A stretch of 64,000 nucleotides of DNA from Pseudozobellia sp. WGM2 (GTDB lineage: Bacteria > Bacteroidota > Bacteroidia > Flavobacteriales > Flavobacteriaceae). The notes beneath the pieces are model-generated. The model saw only the letters and a program-made list of their open reading frames with translations, did not search any database and had not been told where the DNA came from. The stretch spans positions 558,001-622,000 of the forward strand of contig NZ_JADNYK010000004.1 of NCBI RefSeq assembly GCF_017810075.1. Direction: 5' to 3'. This document shows positions 7,914 through 18,010 of the stretch, one piece after another (within the stretch, counting starts at the first letter, position 1; each line of letters starts with the position of its first letter). The position numbers were made by a program, and so were the translations under genes.

Positions 7914-9182
7914 TTAGGCTATTTTTATCTCTAATCGATTATCTTTTCTAGTGGAGGATTCAAGCCTAGTTTTTAGTACCGCAATATCTTCGCTGATTTT
8001 CTTCTCCATAACCCGCGCATATATTTGAGTGGTGGATAGTCTTCGGTGTCCTAAAAGCTTAGATACTGTTTCGAGAGGAACTCCATTTGCCAATGTAACG
8101 GTAGTCGCAAAGGTGTGCCTGGCAGCATGAAAGGAAATATGTTTATCGATTCCACACTTGCCGATAATTTTCTTTAAATAGGAATTGCATTTTTGATTAC
8201 TATAAACGGGCAATAAAAGGTCATTGTTCCTCCCATATCTATCATTAGCATATTTATACAGAATTTCTTTAGCCTTGCTGAGTAAAGGGATTTTCACAGC
8301 CGTTTTGCTCTTTTCTCTTTTCGTATATATCCATTCTCCACCATCTATTCCAACAACTATCTGTTCAGGTCTTAGCCTTTTTAAGTCAATATAAGAGAGG
8401 CCGGTGTAGCAGGCAAATATGAAACAATCCTGGACCTTGGCTAGACCAGTATCCTTGAACTGTACCTTTTCAATGATTTTCAGCTCTTCAATTGACAGAT
8501 ACTGCCTATCATACGGAGTAAATTTTGCGTTGTAGAAGGCGAAGGGATCTTGTTTGATACAATCAAGTTTATAAGCAATGGTCGTCATCTTTTTGAATCG
8601 CTCCATATGTTTCATAATCCCATTATTATTTAAGGGTTGGGATTTCATGAGGGGTTTACAGGTACGGAGATAATCTTCAAAACTCATTATGAATCCGTAA
8701 TTAATCTGACCCAAGTTTACATCTGTCGTTTTGTACCTGGTTTTAATGAATTGTTGAAGATATTTTTCAGTTGCGGAATAGTTTTTTGCAGTACCCTTTT
8801 CCAATTTTTTTAACTCGCGCTCCTTATGGTATTTTATTAATTCCACAAGTGTTGACAACGGTTTATCAACTCCTAAATATCGTGATTTAATTAGCTGAGC
8901 GGTAATATATATACCTTCTCGTTTTAAACCTTTTTTACATTCAACAAGGTCCGAATGTACTTGGGATAAATTATCATTAATTTTTTGGGCACCTTGCGCA
9001 CGCAAAGTCACCCGTCCTGTTTTGGAACACCAACACTCAGTTCGTACATACTCCTGTAAGCTTAACTCGGCACGCTGACCATTAACAGTAATTCGGACGT
9101 AGATTGGGGATTTCCCGTCTTTTCTTTCAGCTTTTCTTTTGAGCCAAAAATGGATACTAAATGTGTTTGTAGTTTTCATCAC
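7914..9182 (-). CDS. Tyrosine recombinase (IntDOT-like integrase)
   Basis: 422 residues with the three-domain layout of Bacteroidota integrases: an N-terminal arm-binding domain (residues 1-100), a SAM-like core-binding domain (about 105-215) and the catalytic domain. Active-site blocks: HAARHTF (HxxR), LLGHRRLSTTQIYARV (His and nucleophile Tyr). Where most recombinases have Arg in the GLR block, this one reads CYTGLSYIDL, with Ser, as described for IntDOT of CTnDOT. The 5' end faces tRNA-Pro 223 bases away, the usual arrangement for an integrase using a tRNA gene as attachment site. The other end of the element lies outside the window. Confidence 0.9.
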   Translation of the reverse strand: MMKTTNTFSIHFWLKRKAERKDGKSPIYVRITVNGQRAELSLQEYVRTECWCSKTGRVTLRAQGAQKINDNLSQVHSDLVECKKGLKREGIYITAQLIKSRYLGVDKPLSTLVELIKYHKERELKKLEKGTAKNYSATEKYLQQFIKTRYKTTDVNLGQINYGFIMSFEDYLRTCKPLMKSQPLNNNGIMKHMERFKKMTTIAYKLDCIKQDPFAFYNAKFTPYDRQYLSIEELKIIEKVQFKDTGLAKVQDCFIFACYTGLSYIDLKRLRPEQIVVGIDGGEWIYTKREKSKTAVKIPLLSKAKEILYKYANDRYGRNNDLLLPVYSNQKCNSYLKKIIGKCGIDKHISFHAARHTFATTVTLANGVPLETVSKLLGHRRLSTTQIYARVMEKKISEDIAVLKTRLESSTRKDNRLEIKIA

Positions 9183-9332
9183 TTTCGTTTTTAAAAGATT
9201 ATTGAATCAGTTAAACGAAAGCCAAATCGCCTTGAAAAGTAGATTGCGAACGAGCAAGTTAAAAAATTAATACCTAAAGTAATAGGTAACCGAATAGGTC
9301 TCGCTCAAAATGGTATTAAAACTATTCAAATG

Positions 9333-9361
9333 AAACCAAGAATTATTTAAATTCTTGGTTT
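9333..9361 (-). terminator. Hairpin after the tRNA genes
   Basis: Perfect 12-bp inverted repeat AAACCAAGAATT / AATTCTTGGTTT (9333-9344 and 9350-9361) downstream of the minus-strand tRNA pair. It is AT-rich with a short T tail on the minus strand, so a weak terminator is plausible. Confidence 0.4.
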
Positions 9362-9382
9362 TCATAAGATTAGTACAAATTT

Positions 9383-9404
9383 GGTGTCTTTTGACACCCT
9401 TTTT
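9383..9404 (+). terminator. Terminator-like hairpin facing tRNA-Pro
   Basis: GGTGTC (9383-9388), loop TTTT, GACACC (9393-9398), then CTTTTT ending at 9404, directly beside the tRNA-Pro 3' end. As a plus-strand terminator it would block transcription leaving the element toward the tRNAs. On the minus strand the T tail is poor. The function is inferred from shape only. Confidence 0.4.
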
Positions 9405-9405
9405 G

Positions 9406-9480
9406 TCGGGGTGGCAGGATTCGAACCTGCGACCTCCTGCTCCCAAAGCAGGCGCGATAACCGGGCTACGCTACACCCCG
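9406..9480 (-). tRNA. tRNA-Pro (UGG)
   Basis: The reverse strand folds as a tRNA: acceptor CGGGGTG / CACCCCG with discriminator A at 9406, T-arm GGTTCGAATCC, and anticodon loop TTTGGGA giving anticodon UGG for proline. No CCA is encoded. The gene is intact next to the integrase, so the 3' half may be the attachment site regenerated on insertion. Confidence 0.93.
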
Positions 9481-9510
9481 AATAAGTTATCTATATTTTA
9501 AAGAAAATTG

Positions 9511-9594
9511 CGGAGAGAATGGGACTCGAACCCATGCGACACTTGCGCGTCGACAGATTAGCAATCTGCTCCGTTACCACTCCGGCACCTCTCC
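9511..9594 (-). tRNA. tRNA-Ser (GCU)
   Basis: The reverse strand reads GGAGAGG for the 5' acceptor, pairing with TCTCTCC, with discriminator G at 9511. The anticodon loop TTGCTAA gives GCU (serine, AGC/AGU codons), and a long variable arm is present as in type II tRNAs (84 nt). It is transcribed just before tRNA-Pro, with 30 bases between them. Confidence 0.93.
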
Positions 9595-9720
9595 ATTAAT
9601 TTTTTCTTAAGAACGTAACCCTATTTCCAGTGGGTCAAAATGCGGATGCAAATGTACTTTATCAAAACGGCTAACGCAACTATTTTTGAAACTTTTTTTC
9701 TCAATGAAATTACTACTCTG

Positions 9721-11769
9721 TCACTCAGGATATTCCACCCTTAAATGGTAGATATTAGTTAGCTTTTGCTTAAAGATTTTTTTGATGGCCTCAATTTCCT
9801 TAAATGTAATATTTGCATTTAAAAATTGACCGGCATTCATCTGGCCCGCGATTATCTTATCAACAAAATCATTGATAATTATATAAGTGGGGTTCTTTAA
9901 GCTTTTTGATGCGGCTTCTACGGAATCTGCCATCATTAAAATAGCTGTTTCCTTTGAAAAGGGTATCGGACCAGGGTATCTAAAATTCTCTTCACTCGTA
10001 TCTGCATCCAACTCCTGCTGTTTTTTAAAAAAATAGTAGACCAGAGTGGTTCCATGATGAGAACGTATAAAATCGATTACTCTATCTGGTATGTTGTTCT
10101 TTTTTGCAATTTCAATCCCATTGATAACATGATCTAGAATAATCTTGCCGCTATCCGCTGGCGATAACTCGTCATGAGGGTTTACATTAGTAATTTGATT
10201 TTCGGTAAAATAGGTAGGGTTTGACATTTTACCAATATCATGATAAAGCGCCCCAACCCTAACTAACATAGCATTGGCCCCTATTTCATTGGCAGCGGCC
10301 TCCGCCAGGTTAGCTACTTGTAATGAATGATGAAACGTGCCAGGAGCCTTGTTCGATAGTTCTTTCAATAATTTTGAGTTGGTATCGGAAAGCTCTAATA
10401 ATGAAACATCAGAGACTAATCCGAACAATTTCTCATATACGTAAATTAAAGGCTGAACAAAAAGAGTTATCATTCCGTTCAACAAGAACAGACCTAATGC
10501 AAACCAAGCGATATTGTCAAGATTACCCTCATGAATTATATGAAAGGCCAAGTAACCTACCATATAAATCAATGTAATCTGCCCTACAGAAATAAATAAA
10601 TTAGCTCTTTTATACAGCTCTGAAACCGTTAATATTGTTACGATACCCGCTACAATTTGCAAGAATATATACTCAAAACTATTGGGTACCACAAAGCCTA
10701 AAATTAGAATAGTTAGTACGTGTACGAACAAACCTAGTCGAGCATCGAAGAAGGTCTTTAGAATAAGCGGAAGTATACACAGCGGTACAACGAACACAAA
10801 CGCCTCATTATATTTTACAACCATGGTAGTAACGAATACCATAAAAAGAATATTGAAGAAAATGAACGTGACCTTTGTGTTGTGTTCAAAAATATCAGGC
10901 CTATACTTTTTCAGAAACAGTAACAACATAATCAATACCAAGGCAACCAAAACTGTATAGCCGAAAAGAATGTAATAGTAATTATGGGCGGTCCATAATT
11001 CGGACTCATATTCAGATTTTAAAGAATTTAGTATATGTAGGTTTTCTGCCTCAACGACTTCACCCCTAGCAATTATTAATTTACCTTCATCTACATTACC
11101 ACGGGTGTGTGAAATTTTGGAAAGTTCATCTTGCAAGGTCCTTTCCGAAAGTACAGCGTCATAACTCACATTTGGCTGGATCAAATCAAAAAACAGCTTT
11201 TCATAAAAATCGCTATAATCACCTAAACGCTTCTCGCTTAAAATTCTTGCAACAACTTCATTTACTTGAGAAAGACGCAGAAATTGATTGTATTTGACCT
11301 TCTTTGCTTCATTATTTCGAAGCAAATAGGTTTGTCCCCCGTTTGGCTTGGAAACGGTCTTTTGTAGAATTCCGAATTCATATAAACTGTCTAGAATATC
11401 GACACTTGCCGATTTTAGAACAGATAGTTCATTCGTCTCAAAATATCCCTCTTCAAAAATTACCGAAAAGTTCTGTTCAACATCTGCATACACCGCATTT
11501 TGAATAGAATCGTTATATCTAAAGTATATATCTTGTTTTTTACGAACCTCATCTTGTTCAATTGCAATCTCATCAACGCCCTTTTTAATAGAAAAATCGA
11601 AGGGAGCATACAGGTTTTCGTATTGCCAGGGCTTACCTTTTTGAAATTCATATTTGAATTTACCTCCCTTGGGAAAGAAAAAAACAATACAGATCACTGA
11701 GACTACATAGAGAAAATACTTGTAGATAAGGGATTGATTCTTAAAAAGGTTGTCAAGAAATTTACGCAT
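9721..11769 (-). CDS. pgpH: PgpH-like membrane HD phosphohydrolase (7TM-HD)
   Basis: 682 residues with the 7TMR-HD architecture. One N-terminal membrane helix (YFLYVVSVICIVFFF) is followed by an extracytoplasmic HDED-type domain to about residue 265, a bundle of about seven membrane helices (270-450), and a cytoplasmic HD domain. The HD domain shows GTFHHSLQVANLAE, the key ALYHDIGKM block near residue 509, and FIRSHHGTT. PgpH enzymes hydrolyse cyclic di-AMP and the extracytoplasmic part senses an unknown signal. The gene is divergent from the thiolase gene. A PgpH role is inferred from domain order; activity on another dinucleotide is possible. Confidence 0.88.
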   Translation of the reverse strand: MRKFLDNLFKNQSLIYKYFLYVVSVICIVFFFPKGGKFKYEFQKGKPWQYENLYAPFDFSIKKGVDEIAIEQDEVRKKQDIYFRYNDSIQNAVYADVEQNFSVIFEEGYFETNELSVLKSASVDILDSLYEFGILQKTVSKPNGGQTYLLRNNEAKKVKYNQFLRLSQVNEVVARILSEKRLGDYSDFYEKLFFDLIQPNVSYDAVLSERTLQDELSKISHTRGNVDEGKLIIARGEVVEAENLHILNSLKSEYESELWTAHNYYYILFGYTVLVALVLIMLLLFLKKYRPDIFEHNTKVTFIFFNILFMVFVTTMVVKYNEAFVFVVPLCILPLILKTFFDARLGLFVHVLTILILGFVVPNSFEYIFLQIVAGIVTILTVSELYKRANLFISVGQITLIYMVGYLAFHIIHEGNLDNIAWFALGLFLLNGMITLFVQPLIYVYEKLFGLVSDVSLLELSDTNSKLLKELSNKAPGTFHHSLQVANLAEAAANEIGANAMLVRVGALYHDIGKMSNPTYFTENQITNVNPHDELSPADSGKIILDHVINGIEIAKKNNIPDRVIDFIRSHHGTTLVYYFFKKQQELDADTSEENFRYPGPIPFSKETAILMMADSVEAASKSLKNPTYIIINDFVDKIIAGQMNAGQFLNANITFKEIEAIKKIFKQKLTNIYHLRVEYPE

Positions 11770-11883
11770 GTTGGCGGTATCAGTTCCAAAAATAGAAAAT
11801 TAAACCATGAATTTAGCTTTTGAAAGGTACAGGCCCAACATTCCTCTTTATTTTCTTAATTTCGCAAGAATTAATTTTTCTAT

Positions 11884-13056
11884 ATGAAAGAGGTTGTAAT
11901 TGTCTCCGCAGTACGTACGCCCATAGGTAGTTTCATGGGCGCCTTATCGTCAATACCTGCACCAAAATTGGGTGCCATTGCCATAAAGGGTGCACTTGAA
12001 AAAATTAACTTGTCACCTGATTTGGTCGAAGAGGTTCTGATGGGTAATGTGGTGCAGGCGGGTACTGGCCAGGCCCCAGCTCGACAAGCAGCTATTTATG
12101 CTGGCATATCTGATAGCGTGCCTTGCTCTACCATAAATAAAGTTTGTGCTTCAGGAATGAAAGCTGTTACTCAAGCCGCTCAAGCCATTGCCTTGGGCGA
12201 TATATCGATTGCTGTTGCCGGTGGAATGGAAAACATGAGTCTAATTCCACATTATGTACATCTAAGAAACGGACAAAAGTTTGGCCCCACTACTCTAATC
12301 GATGGTATGCAGAAAGATGGTTTAGTTGATGCATACGACCAAAATGCAATGGGTGTATGTGCAGATGAATGTGCGAAAAAATATAATTTCAGCAGAGAAG
12401 ACCAAGATAATTTTGCGATACAGTCTTACCAACGTTCAGCTGATGCTTGGAGCGGTGGTAGATTCGATGATGAAGTTGTTCCGGTAGAAGTTCCTCAACG
12501 ACGTGGCGAACCTGTTCTTGTAAGGGAGGATGAAGAGTTCAAAAACGTGAAAATCGATAAGATACCTCATTTACGCACCGCTTTTTCAAAAGATGGAACA
12601 GTAACAGCAGCTAATGCCTCTACCATAAATGATGGGGCTGCCGCTCTAGTACTTATGAGTGCCGAGAAAGCCAAAGAACTTAATTTGACGCCGTTGGCAA
12701 AGATTAAAAGCTATGCCGATGCCGCCCAAGAACCTAAATGGTTTACCACGGCACCTGCAAAGGCATTACCGAAAGCCATTTCGAAAGCGAATATATCTTT
12801 AGATGATATCGATTATTTTGAATTTAACGAGGCTTTTTCTGTCGTGGGCTTGGCCAATATGAAATTATTAAAACTCTCTGACAAAAACACAAATGTGAAT
12901 GGGGGTGCAGTATCTCTGGGCCACCCGTTGGGTTGTTCTGGAGCACGTATTCTGGTAACCCTTTTACATGTTCTTAAACAAAAAGAAGCTAAACTGGGTG
13001 CCGCAGCCATATGCAACGGTGGTGGTGGCGCTTCAGCAATTATTGTAGAACGATAA
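11884..13056 (+). CDS. Acetyl-CoA C-acyltransferase (thiolase)
   Basis: 390 residues, normal thiolase length. The nucleophile Cys88 is in NKVCASGMKAV, the His motif is GHPLGCSGAR, the second Cys is in CNGGGGAS, and NEAFSVV is the N-E-A-F block. It catalyses reversible condensation or cleavage of acetyl-CoA/acyl-CoA. An acetoacetyl-CoA thiolase (AtoB/ThlA type) is most likely, since no beta-oxidation partner is adjacent. It is followed 27 bases later by a C40-family gene on the same strand, which is a typical flavobacterial order. Confidence 0.93.
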   Translation: MKEVVIVSAVRTPIGSFMGALSSIPAPKLGAIAIKGALEKINLSPDLVEEVLMGNVVQAGTGQAPARQAAIYAGISDSVPCSTINKVCASGMKAVTQAAQAIALGDISIAVAGGMENMSLIPHYVHLRNGQKFGPTTLIDGMQKDGLVDAYDQNAMGVCADECAKKYNFSREDQDNFAIQSYQRSADAWSGGRFDDEVVPVEVPQRRGEPVLVREDEEFKNVKIDKIPHLRTAFSKDGTVTAANASTINDGAAALVLMSAEKAKELNLTPLAKIKSYADAAQEPKWFTTAPAKALPKAISKANISLDDIDYFEFNEAFSVVGLANMKLLKLSDKNTNVNGGAVSLGHPLGCSGARILVTLLHVLKQKEAKLGAAAICNGGGGASAIIVER

Positions 13057-13083
13057 TTAATCCGTATTTCGTTAGTAAAAATT

Positions 13084-13836
13084 ATGCAGTACGGTATCTG
13101 TCATCTTAGCGTTGTTTCAGTTAGGGTTCAAACGAACGATTCTTCTGAAATGCTCACCCAACTTTTATATGGTGATCATTTCAAGGTGCTAGAGCAACGT
13201 AAGTCTTGGAGTCGTATTAGAACCGCTTTCGATAAATGTGAGGGTTGGGTGCTCAACCAACAAATTACGCTCATAGACGACGTTACGTTCACCTTTATGG
13301 AAACCGACAAGAGGGTAAGGCACTCGTCTGACCTTGTCTCTTTTATAGAGACCAAAGAATCGGTACTGTTACCTATTTTGTTAGGCTCTTCGGTCGGCCA
13401 TACAGGACAATTGGCCCATAAGTTCGATGGTAGCTATTTTGAAGGTAAAAAGGAGAAAAATAGCTTAATCAACACCGCCTTATTGTACCTGAATACACCC
13501 TTTCTTTGGGGTGGCAAAAGTCCGTTTGGTATCGATGCCTCGGCATTTGCGCAAATGGTTTATAAGATCAATGGTTACAATTTATCGCGAAAGGCCAACG
13601 AGCAAGCTTCACAGGGTGAACCGTTAAGCTTTATTGAAGAGAGTGAAGTCGGCGATTTGGCCTTTTTCGATGATGCCGATGGTGAGATCTACCACGTAGG
13701 CATTATCATGGAAAACAACTATATTATTCATGTGGATGGTAAAGTGCGAATTGATCGCTTAGACCACACCGGAATCTTCAATGTCGATACTTCTAAATAC
13801 TCCTTTAAACTAAGGGTGATCAAGAAAATTATTTAA
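13084..13836 (+). CDS. C40 (NlpC/P60)-family protein lacking the catalytic Cys
   Basis: 250 residues: an SH3-like region (about 1-65) that normally binds peptidoglycan, a linker, then an NlpC/P60 domain from about residue 128. The family's catalytic motif is DCSGF; here it reads DASAF, with Ala152 (codon GCC at 13537-13539) in place of the nucleophile Cys. The catalytic His204 (IYHVGI) and the third polar residue His216 (YIIHVDGK) remain, as does the TPFLWGGKSPFGID approach. The frame is intact and the rest well conserved, so this looks like a maintained pseudoenzyme that may bind muropeptide. No signal peptide is present, as is common for this flavobacterial subfamily. Confidence 0.88.
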   Translation: MQYGICHLSVVSVRVQTNDSSEMLTQLLYGDHFKVLEQRKSWSRIRTAFDKCEGWVLNQQITLIDDVTFTFMETDKRVRHSSDLVSFIETKESVLLPILLGSSVGHTGQLAHKFDGSYFEGKKEKNSLINTALLYLNTPFLWGGKSPFGIDASAFAQMVYKINGYNLSRKANEQASQGEPLSFIEESEVGDLAFFDDADGEIYHVGIIMENNYIIHVDGKVRIDRLDHTGIFNVDTSKYSFKLRVIKKII

Positions 13837-13847
13837 AACAAAAAAAA

Positions 13848-13879
13848 ATCCTTCTAGATTCTCTAGAAGGATTTTTTTT
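13848..13879. terminator. Bidirectional terminator
   Basis: Perfect 11-bp stem ATCCTTCTAGA (13848-13858) / TCTAGAAGGAT (13862-13872) with a 3-base loop, A-rich on the left and eight or more T on the right. It lies between the converging C40 gene and TPR gene and serves both. Confidence 0.9.
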
Positions 13880-13901
13880 GGAAAACATTATAACTTTAAC
13901 A

Positions 13902-15164
13902 CTACTCGCCCAACAACTTTTTGACGCGCATAAAGTTTTCATTATCTCCCATTGCACCGTATATATTCTTAAGTTGAGTAAGAATACTTTGGTTATCAGG
14001 GTTCATTTTTAATGCATCTTCAAGAACAGTAGCGCCTTCCATAAAAAGGTCATCTTTCTTCTTCTTCAATTCATCATACTTGGCGATATCAGCCTTTGAA
14101 TTACCAAGACTGTTCATTTCATCAATCAAAGAGTTACCCTCGTTTACATAAGTAGTAGAAAGGTTCAACTGGGCGTTTGTGTAACCAGGATTGATTTCCA
14201 ATGCTTTCTTATAAGAAGCTCTAGCCTCTTCCAAATTATCCTGCTCCATGTTTATTACACCGATATTATAGTGCAAATCTGCATTTTCAGGAGCCATAGC
14301 TGCTGCTTCGGCCATTAATTCTTTAAACTTTTCTTTATCACCTAATTTGTAGTGAAGGTTAGCTTCGTTCAAAATTAAGTTTACATCATCAGGATTGCTC
14401 ACACGGGCTGCTTTATAAGCTTCCAATGCTTTATCATCTTGTCCTAACTGGGTATAGATAAGTGCGGTATTCTTAACAATTTCGGCTTTTTTAGAAGGTG
14501 TGTTCTCATCAACTGGGTCCTTGTAGGTACCAGACTTGACCATGAGATCTCTTTGCGTCTTTTCCATCTCTTCAATTTCGCCAGATTCTACATTGGTAGC
14601 TTTATAGACAACACCGCTACCGTCATATCCGATTTCTTGCAACTCTTCGTAGTATTGAAGAGCTTCCTCATAATGACCGCCATTCACAGCGCTACTGGCT
14701 GCATAATAAAGGTAAGATGTATCTTGAGGACTGATTTTATAGCTTGTATAAAGTTTCTCGGCAGCCTCTTTGAATTTCTTGTTACCGTTATCTTCTACGG
14801 CTGAATTCACCAAATCAGCGCTCAATGCGGTCATATGCTGTTTAGTTTCATCAGAATATTTGTTCTTACCACTTTTTTCTTCGACCTCAATAACTTTTTG
14901 AAAAGATGTAGCTGCTTCTTCAAATGCCCCACTATCTCCTTTTTTTGCCAAATCGGCGTACGCCTTACCGCGTGTAAAATAATATTGGGCCTGAAGCTTC
15001 TCATCTGCGCCAGAAATTGATCCAGACACCGCATCTAAAGCTGTTTTTGCCGCTGCTGCATCACCACCTTTGAGTGCTTTTTCAGCAGTCTTGATTTCAT
15101 TTTTCTGAGCAAAGCCTAACATTGAGAAACATAGGCTTGCAAGTATTAAAAATTTAGTTTTCAT
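13902..15164 (-). CDS. Secreted/periplasmic TPR protein
   Basis: 420 residues. The signal peptide MKTKFLILASLCFSMLGFAQ ends at a likely AQ cleavage site and is followed by a chain of tetratricopeptide repeats. Clear TPR units are QDDKALEAYKAARVSNPDD, ADLHYNIGVINMEQ and ARASYKKALEINPGYTNAQ. TPR solenoids hold protein complexes together; no catalytic domain is seen. It follows gyrA by 48 bases on the same strand and probably shares its transcript. Such TPR proteins next to gyrA are usual in Flavobacteriaceae; the partner is unknown. Confidence 0.85.
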   Translation of the reverse strand: MKTKFLILASLCFSMLGFAQKNEIKTAEKALKGGDAAAAKTALDAVSGSISGADEKLQAQYYFTRGKAYADLAKKGDSGAFEEAATSFQKVIEVEEKSGKNKYSDETKQHMTALSADLVNSAVEDNGNKKFKEAAEKLYTSYKISPQDTSYLYYAASSAVNGGHYEEALQYYEELQEIGYDGSGVVYKATNVESGEIEEMEKTQRDLMVKSGTYKDPVDENTPSKKAEIVKNTALIYTQLGQDDKALEAYKAARVSNPDDVNLILNEANLHYKLGDKEKFKELMAEAAAMAPENADLHYNIGVINMEQDNLEEARASYKKALEINPGYTNAQLNLSTTYVNEGNSLIDEMNSLGNSKADIAKYDELKKKKDDLFMEGATVLEDALKMNPDNQSILTQLKNIYGAMGDNENFMRVKKLLGE

Positions 15165-15212
15165 TTTCTGATCTAATTAATTAAAATGTTAGTGTTTACT
15201 ATTTATTTAAGA

Positions 15213-17750
15213 TTACTCTTTTGTTTCTTCGCTAGCATCATTATCAAGAGCCGTGCCATCTTCCTCAGGGCTTACGTCAATATCCATGATATCAGCCTCT
15301 ACGATGTCTTCTTCCTCTTTCATAACTTTAGCCACTGCAGCGATAGAATCATTATCCTTTAAATTGATAAGTCTTACCCCTTGAGTTGCACGCCCCATGA
15401 CCCTTAGGTCTTCAACGCTCATTCTAATGGCAATTCCCGATTTATTGATAATCATTAGGTCATCGGAATCGGAAACATTTTTTATGGCTACCAATCCACC
15501 CGTTTTTTCGGTAATGGAAATGGTTTTTACTCCTTTACCACCTCGATTGGTAATCCTGTAATCATCTAAACTTGAACGTTTTCCGTATCCGTTTTCAGAC
15601 ACCACCAAGATATCTTCCTCAAAATCGTGAACCGAGATCATACCGATAACTTCATCGCCATCATTAGCTAGCGTTATACCCCTAACCCCTGAAGCATTTC
15701 TACCCATAGGTCGGGTCTTGCTTTCTTCAAAGCGAATAGCCTTACCTGATTTCAAACCAAGAAATATTTGGCTCGTTCCCGTGGTCAATTTAGCTTCTAG
15801 AAGTTCATCATCTTCACGAATACCAATGGCGTTGATACCATTTTGCCTAGGTCTTGAGTATTGCTCCAATGATGTCTTTTTGACAGTACCCTTCTTGGTC
15901 GCCATAATTACATAATGGCTATTTACATACTCCTCATCCTTCAGGTCTTGAGTACAGATAAAGGCCTTCACATTATCATCTTGCTCGATATTTATCAAGT
16001 TCTGAATAGCCCTACCTTTCGAAGTTCTGCTTCCTTCAGGAATTTCATAGACTCGCATCCAGAAACATTTCCCTTTTTGGGTAAAGAACAACATATATTG
16101 GTGGTTGGTACCCACAAATAGGTATTCTAAGAAGTCTTCGTTTCTAGTCGACGATGCTTTTTGCCCTACTCCACCTCTATTTTGTATTTTATATTCAGAT
16201 AGCGGAGTTCTTTTAATATAACCTGCATGAGAGATAGTGATTACCACCTGTTCGTTCGGTATCATATCTTCAATACTCAAATCGCCACCGGCTAGATTAA
16301 TTTCAGACCTACGCTCATCACCATATTTTTCACGAACCTCTAAAAGCTCTTCTTTGATAATCGCCATTCTTCTTTCTTTCTTGGCGAGAATATCTTTGAG
16401 GTCGGCAATAGTCTTAATAATTTCATCGTACTCAGAACGCAATTTATCTTGCTCAAGACCAGTAAGCTGTCTCAATCGCATTTCGACGATTGCCTTGGCC
16501 TGAACTTCAGAAAGCTTAAAGCGTTCCATCAATTTAGTCCGGGCTTCGTCAGCATTCGAAGATGCCCTGATAATTGCAATTACCTCATCAATATTATCAG
16601 AAGCAATAATCAACCCTTCTAAGATATGGGCGCGATCTTCAGCTTTCTTGAGCTCAAATTGTGTTCTTCGAACTACCACCTCATGACGATGCTCAACAAA
16701 ATAATGAATCATCTCTTTGACGTTCAACAACTGTGGTCGACCATTGACCAAAGCAATGTTGTTCACACTAAAAGACGATTGTAAGGCCGTATATTTATAA
16801 AGCGTATTCAGTACAATATTGGGTATTGCATCACGCTTTAAAATATAAACGATTCGCATACCATTTCGGTCAGATTCATCACGAATACTCGAAATACCCT
16901 CTATTCTCTTCTCATTGATCAAATCGGCGGTCTTCTTAATCATGTCCGCCTTATTGACTTGATAAGGTATCTCGGTGACGATAATAGATTCTCGACCTTG
17001 AACTTCTTCAATTATTGCTTTAGCCCTGATTTTTACGCGACCACGACCGGTATGGAAAGCCTCTTTAACCCCATCATAACCATATATAGTTCCCCCTGTC
17101 GGAAAATCGGGAGCCTTGATATAAGTCATAATTTCATCTATCTCTATATCGTTGTTATCGATATAAGCTACGGTACCATCTACTACTTCGGTAAGGTTAT
17201 GGGGCGGCATGTTTGTGGCCATACCCACGGCAATACCTGAAGCGCCGTTTACCAATAAGTTCGGAATTCTAGTGGGGAGAACTGTTGGTTCTTCGATAGA
17301 ATCATCAAAGTTGAGCTGGTGGTCGACCGTATCCTTATCGATATCGGCTAGCATCTCTTCAGCGATCTTTCGCATTCTAGCCTCTGTATATCGCATTGCT
17401 GCAGGGCTATCGCCATCTACAGAACCAAAGTTACCTTGACCATCGACCAGCATATATCGAAGGCTCCATTCCTGGGCCATACGCACCATGGTATCGTAAA
17501 CCGAGGTATCACCATGAGGGTGATATTTACCCAAAACCTCCCCAACGATACGGGCAGACTTCTTATGGGAACTTGTTGACCTAACGCCCAAATCGTGCAT
17601 ACCATATAACACCCTTCGGTGTACAGGTTTCAGACCGTCTCTGACATCTGGTAAAGCACGTGACACAATGACCGACATCGAATAATCGATGTAGGCAGAT
17701 TTCATCTCCTCTTCTATGTTAATAGGAATTAATTTTTCTCCTTCTGCCAT
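15213..17750 (-). CDS. gyrA: DNA gyrase subunit A
   Basis: 845 residues. The breakage-reunion domain carries catalytic Tyr121 ([10 protein letters not shown]). The quinolone-resistance region reads [11 protein letters not shown], with Thr82 and Asp86 at the positions of E. coli Ser83 and Asp87. Several beta-pinwheel repeats of the C-terminal domain follow, with the GyrA box-like QNRGGVGQK and NRGGKGVKT. The tail is acidic ([10 protein letters not shown]). It forms the A2B2 gyrase that introduces negative supercoils. gyrB is not in the window. All key residues are present. Confidence 0.97.
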   Translation of the reverse strand: MAEGEKLIPINIEEEMKSAYIDYSMSVIVSRALPDVRDGLKPVHRRVLYGMHDLGVRSTSSHKKSARIVGEVLGKYHPHGDTSVYDTMVRMAQEWSLRYMLVDGQGNFGSVDGDSPAAMRYTEARMRKIAEEMLADIDKDTVDHQLNFDDSIEEPTVLPTRIPNLLVNGASGIAVGMATNMPPHNLTEVVDGTVAYIDNNDIEIDEIMTYIKAPDFPTGGTIYGYDGVKEAFHTGRGRVKIRAKAIIEEVQGRESIIVTEIPYQVNKADMIKKTADLINEKRIEGISSIRDESDRNGMRIVYILKRDAIPNIVLNTLYKYTALQSSFSVNNIALVNGRPQLLNVKEMIHYFVEHRHEVVVRRTQFELKKAEDRAHILEGLIIASDNIDEVIAIIRASSNADEARTKLMERFKLSEVQAKAIVEMRLRQLTGLEQDKLRSEYDEIIKTIADLKDILAKKERRMAIIKEELLEVREKYGDERRSEINLAGGDLSIEDMIPNEQVVITISHAGYIKRTPLSEYKIQNRGGVGQKASSTRNEDFLEYLFVGTNHQYMLFFTQKGKCFWMRVYEIPEGSRTSKGRAIQNLINIEQDDNVKAFICTQDLKDEEYVNSHYVIMATKKGTVKKTSLEQYSRPRQNGINAIGIREDDELLEAKLTTGTSQIFLGLKSGKAIRFEESKTRPMGRNASGVRGITLANDGDEVIGMISVHDFEEDILVVSENGYGKRSSLDDYRITNRGGKGVKTISITEKTGGLVAIKNVSDSDDLMIINKSGIAIRMSVEDLRVMGRATQGVRLINLKDNDSIAAVAKVMKEEEDIVEADIMDIDVSPEEDGTALDNDASEETKE

Positions 17751-18010
17751 ATTAAAATCCTAGTATATTATTTTAGTTAAAAAACATGCCAATATACGCA
17801 TAATCATGGCTTTTAAAGCATTACTAAAGTACTTTATTAAACATTTTATCAACACTTTCACCCCCTATAAACGTTGAAACTTTACCCGCTGATTATTTTG
17901 TAATTAGTTTCTTTTTTCGTCAATTCAACTTAAGTTATCTAATAATAGGTACACTATTTGCGTTAGATTGGTATAGTTTTACTAATTTTATAGATGAAAG
18001 GATAAGATTT

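Noticed and set aside
12144-12329. Plus-strand frame inside the thiolase gene
   Set aside because: Shadow of the thiolase gene in another frame, Cys-rich and low quality.
16237-16503. Frames opposite gyrA
   Set aside because: Antisense shadows; gyrA is intact and conserved.
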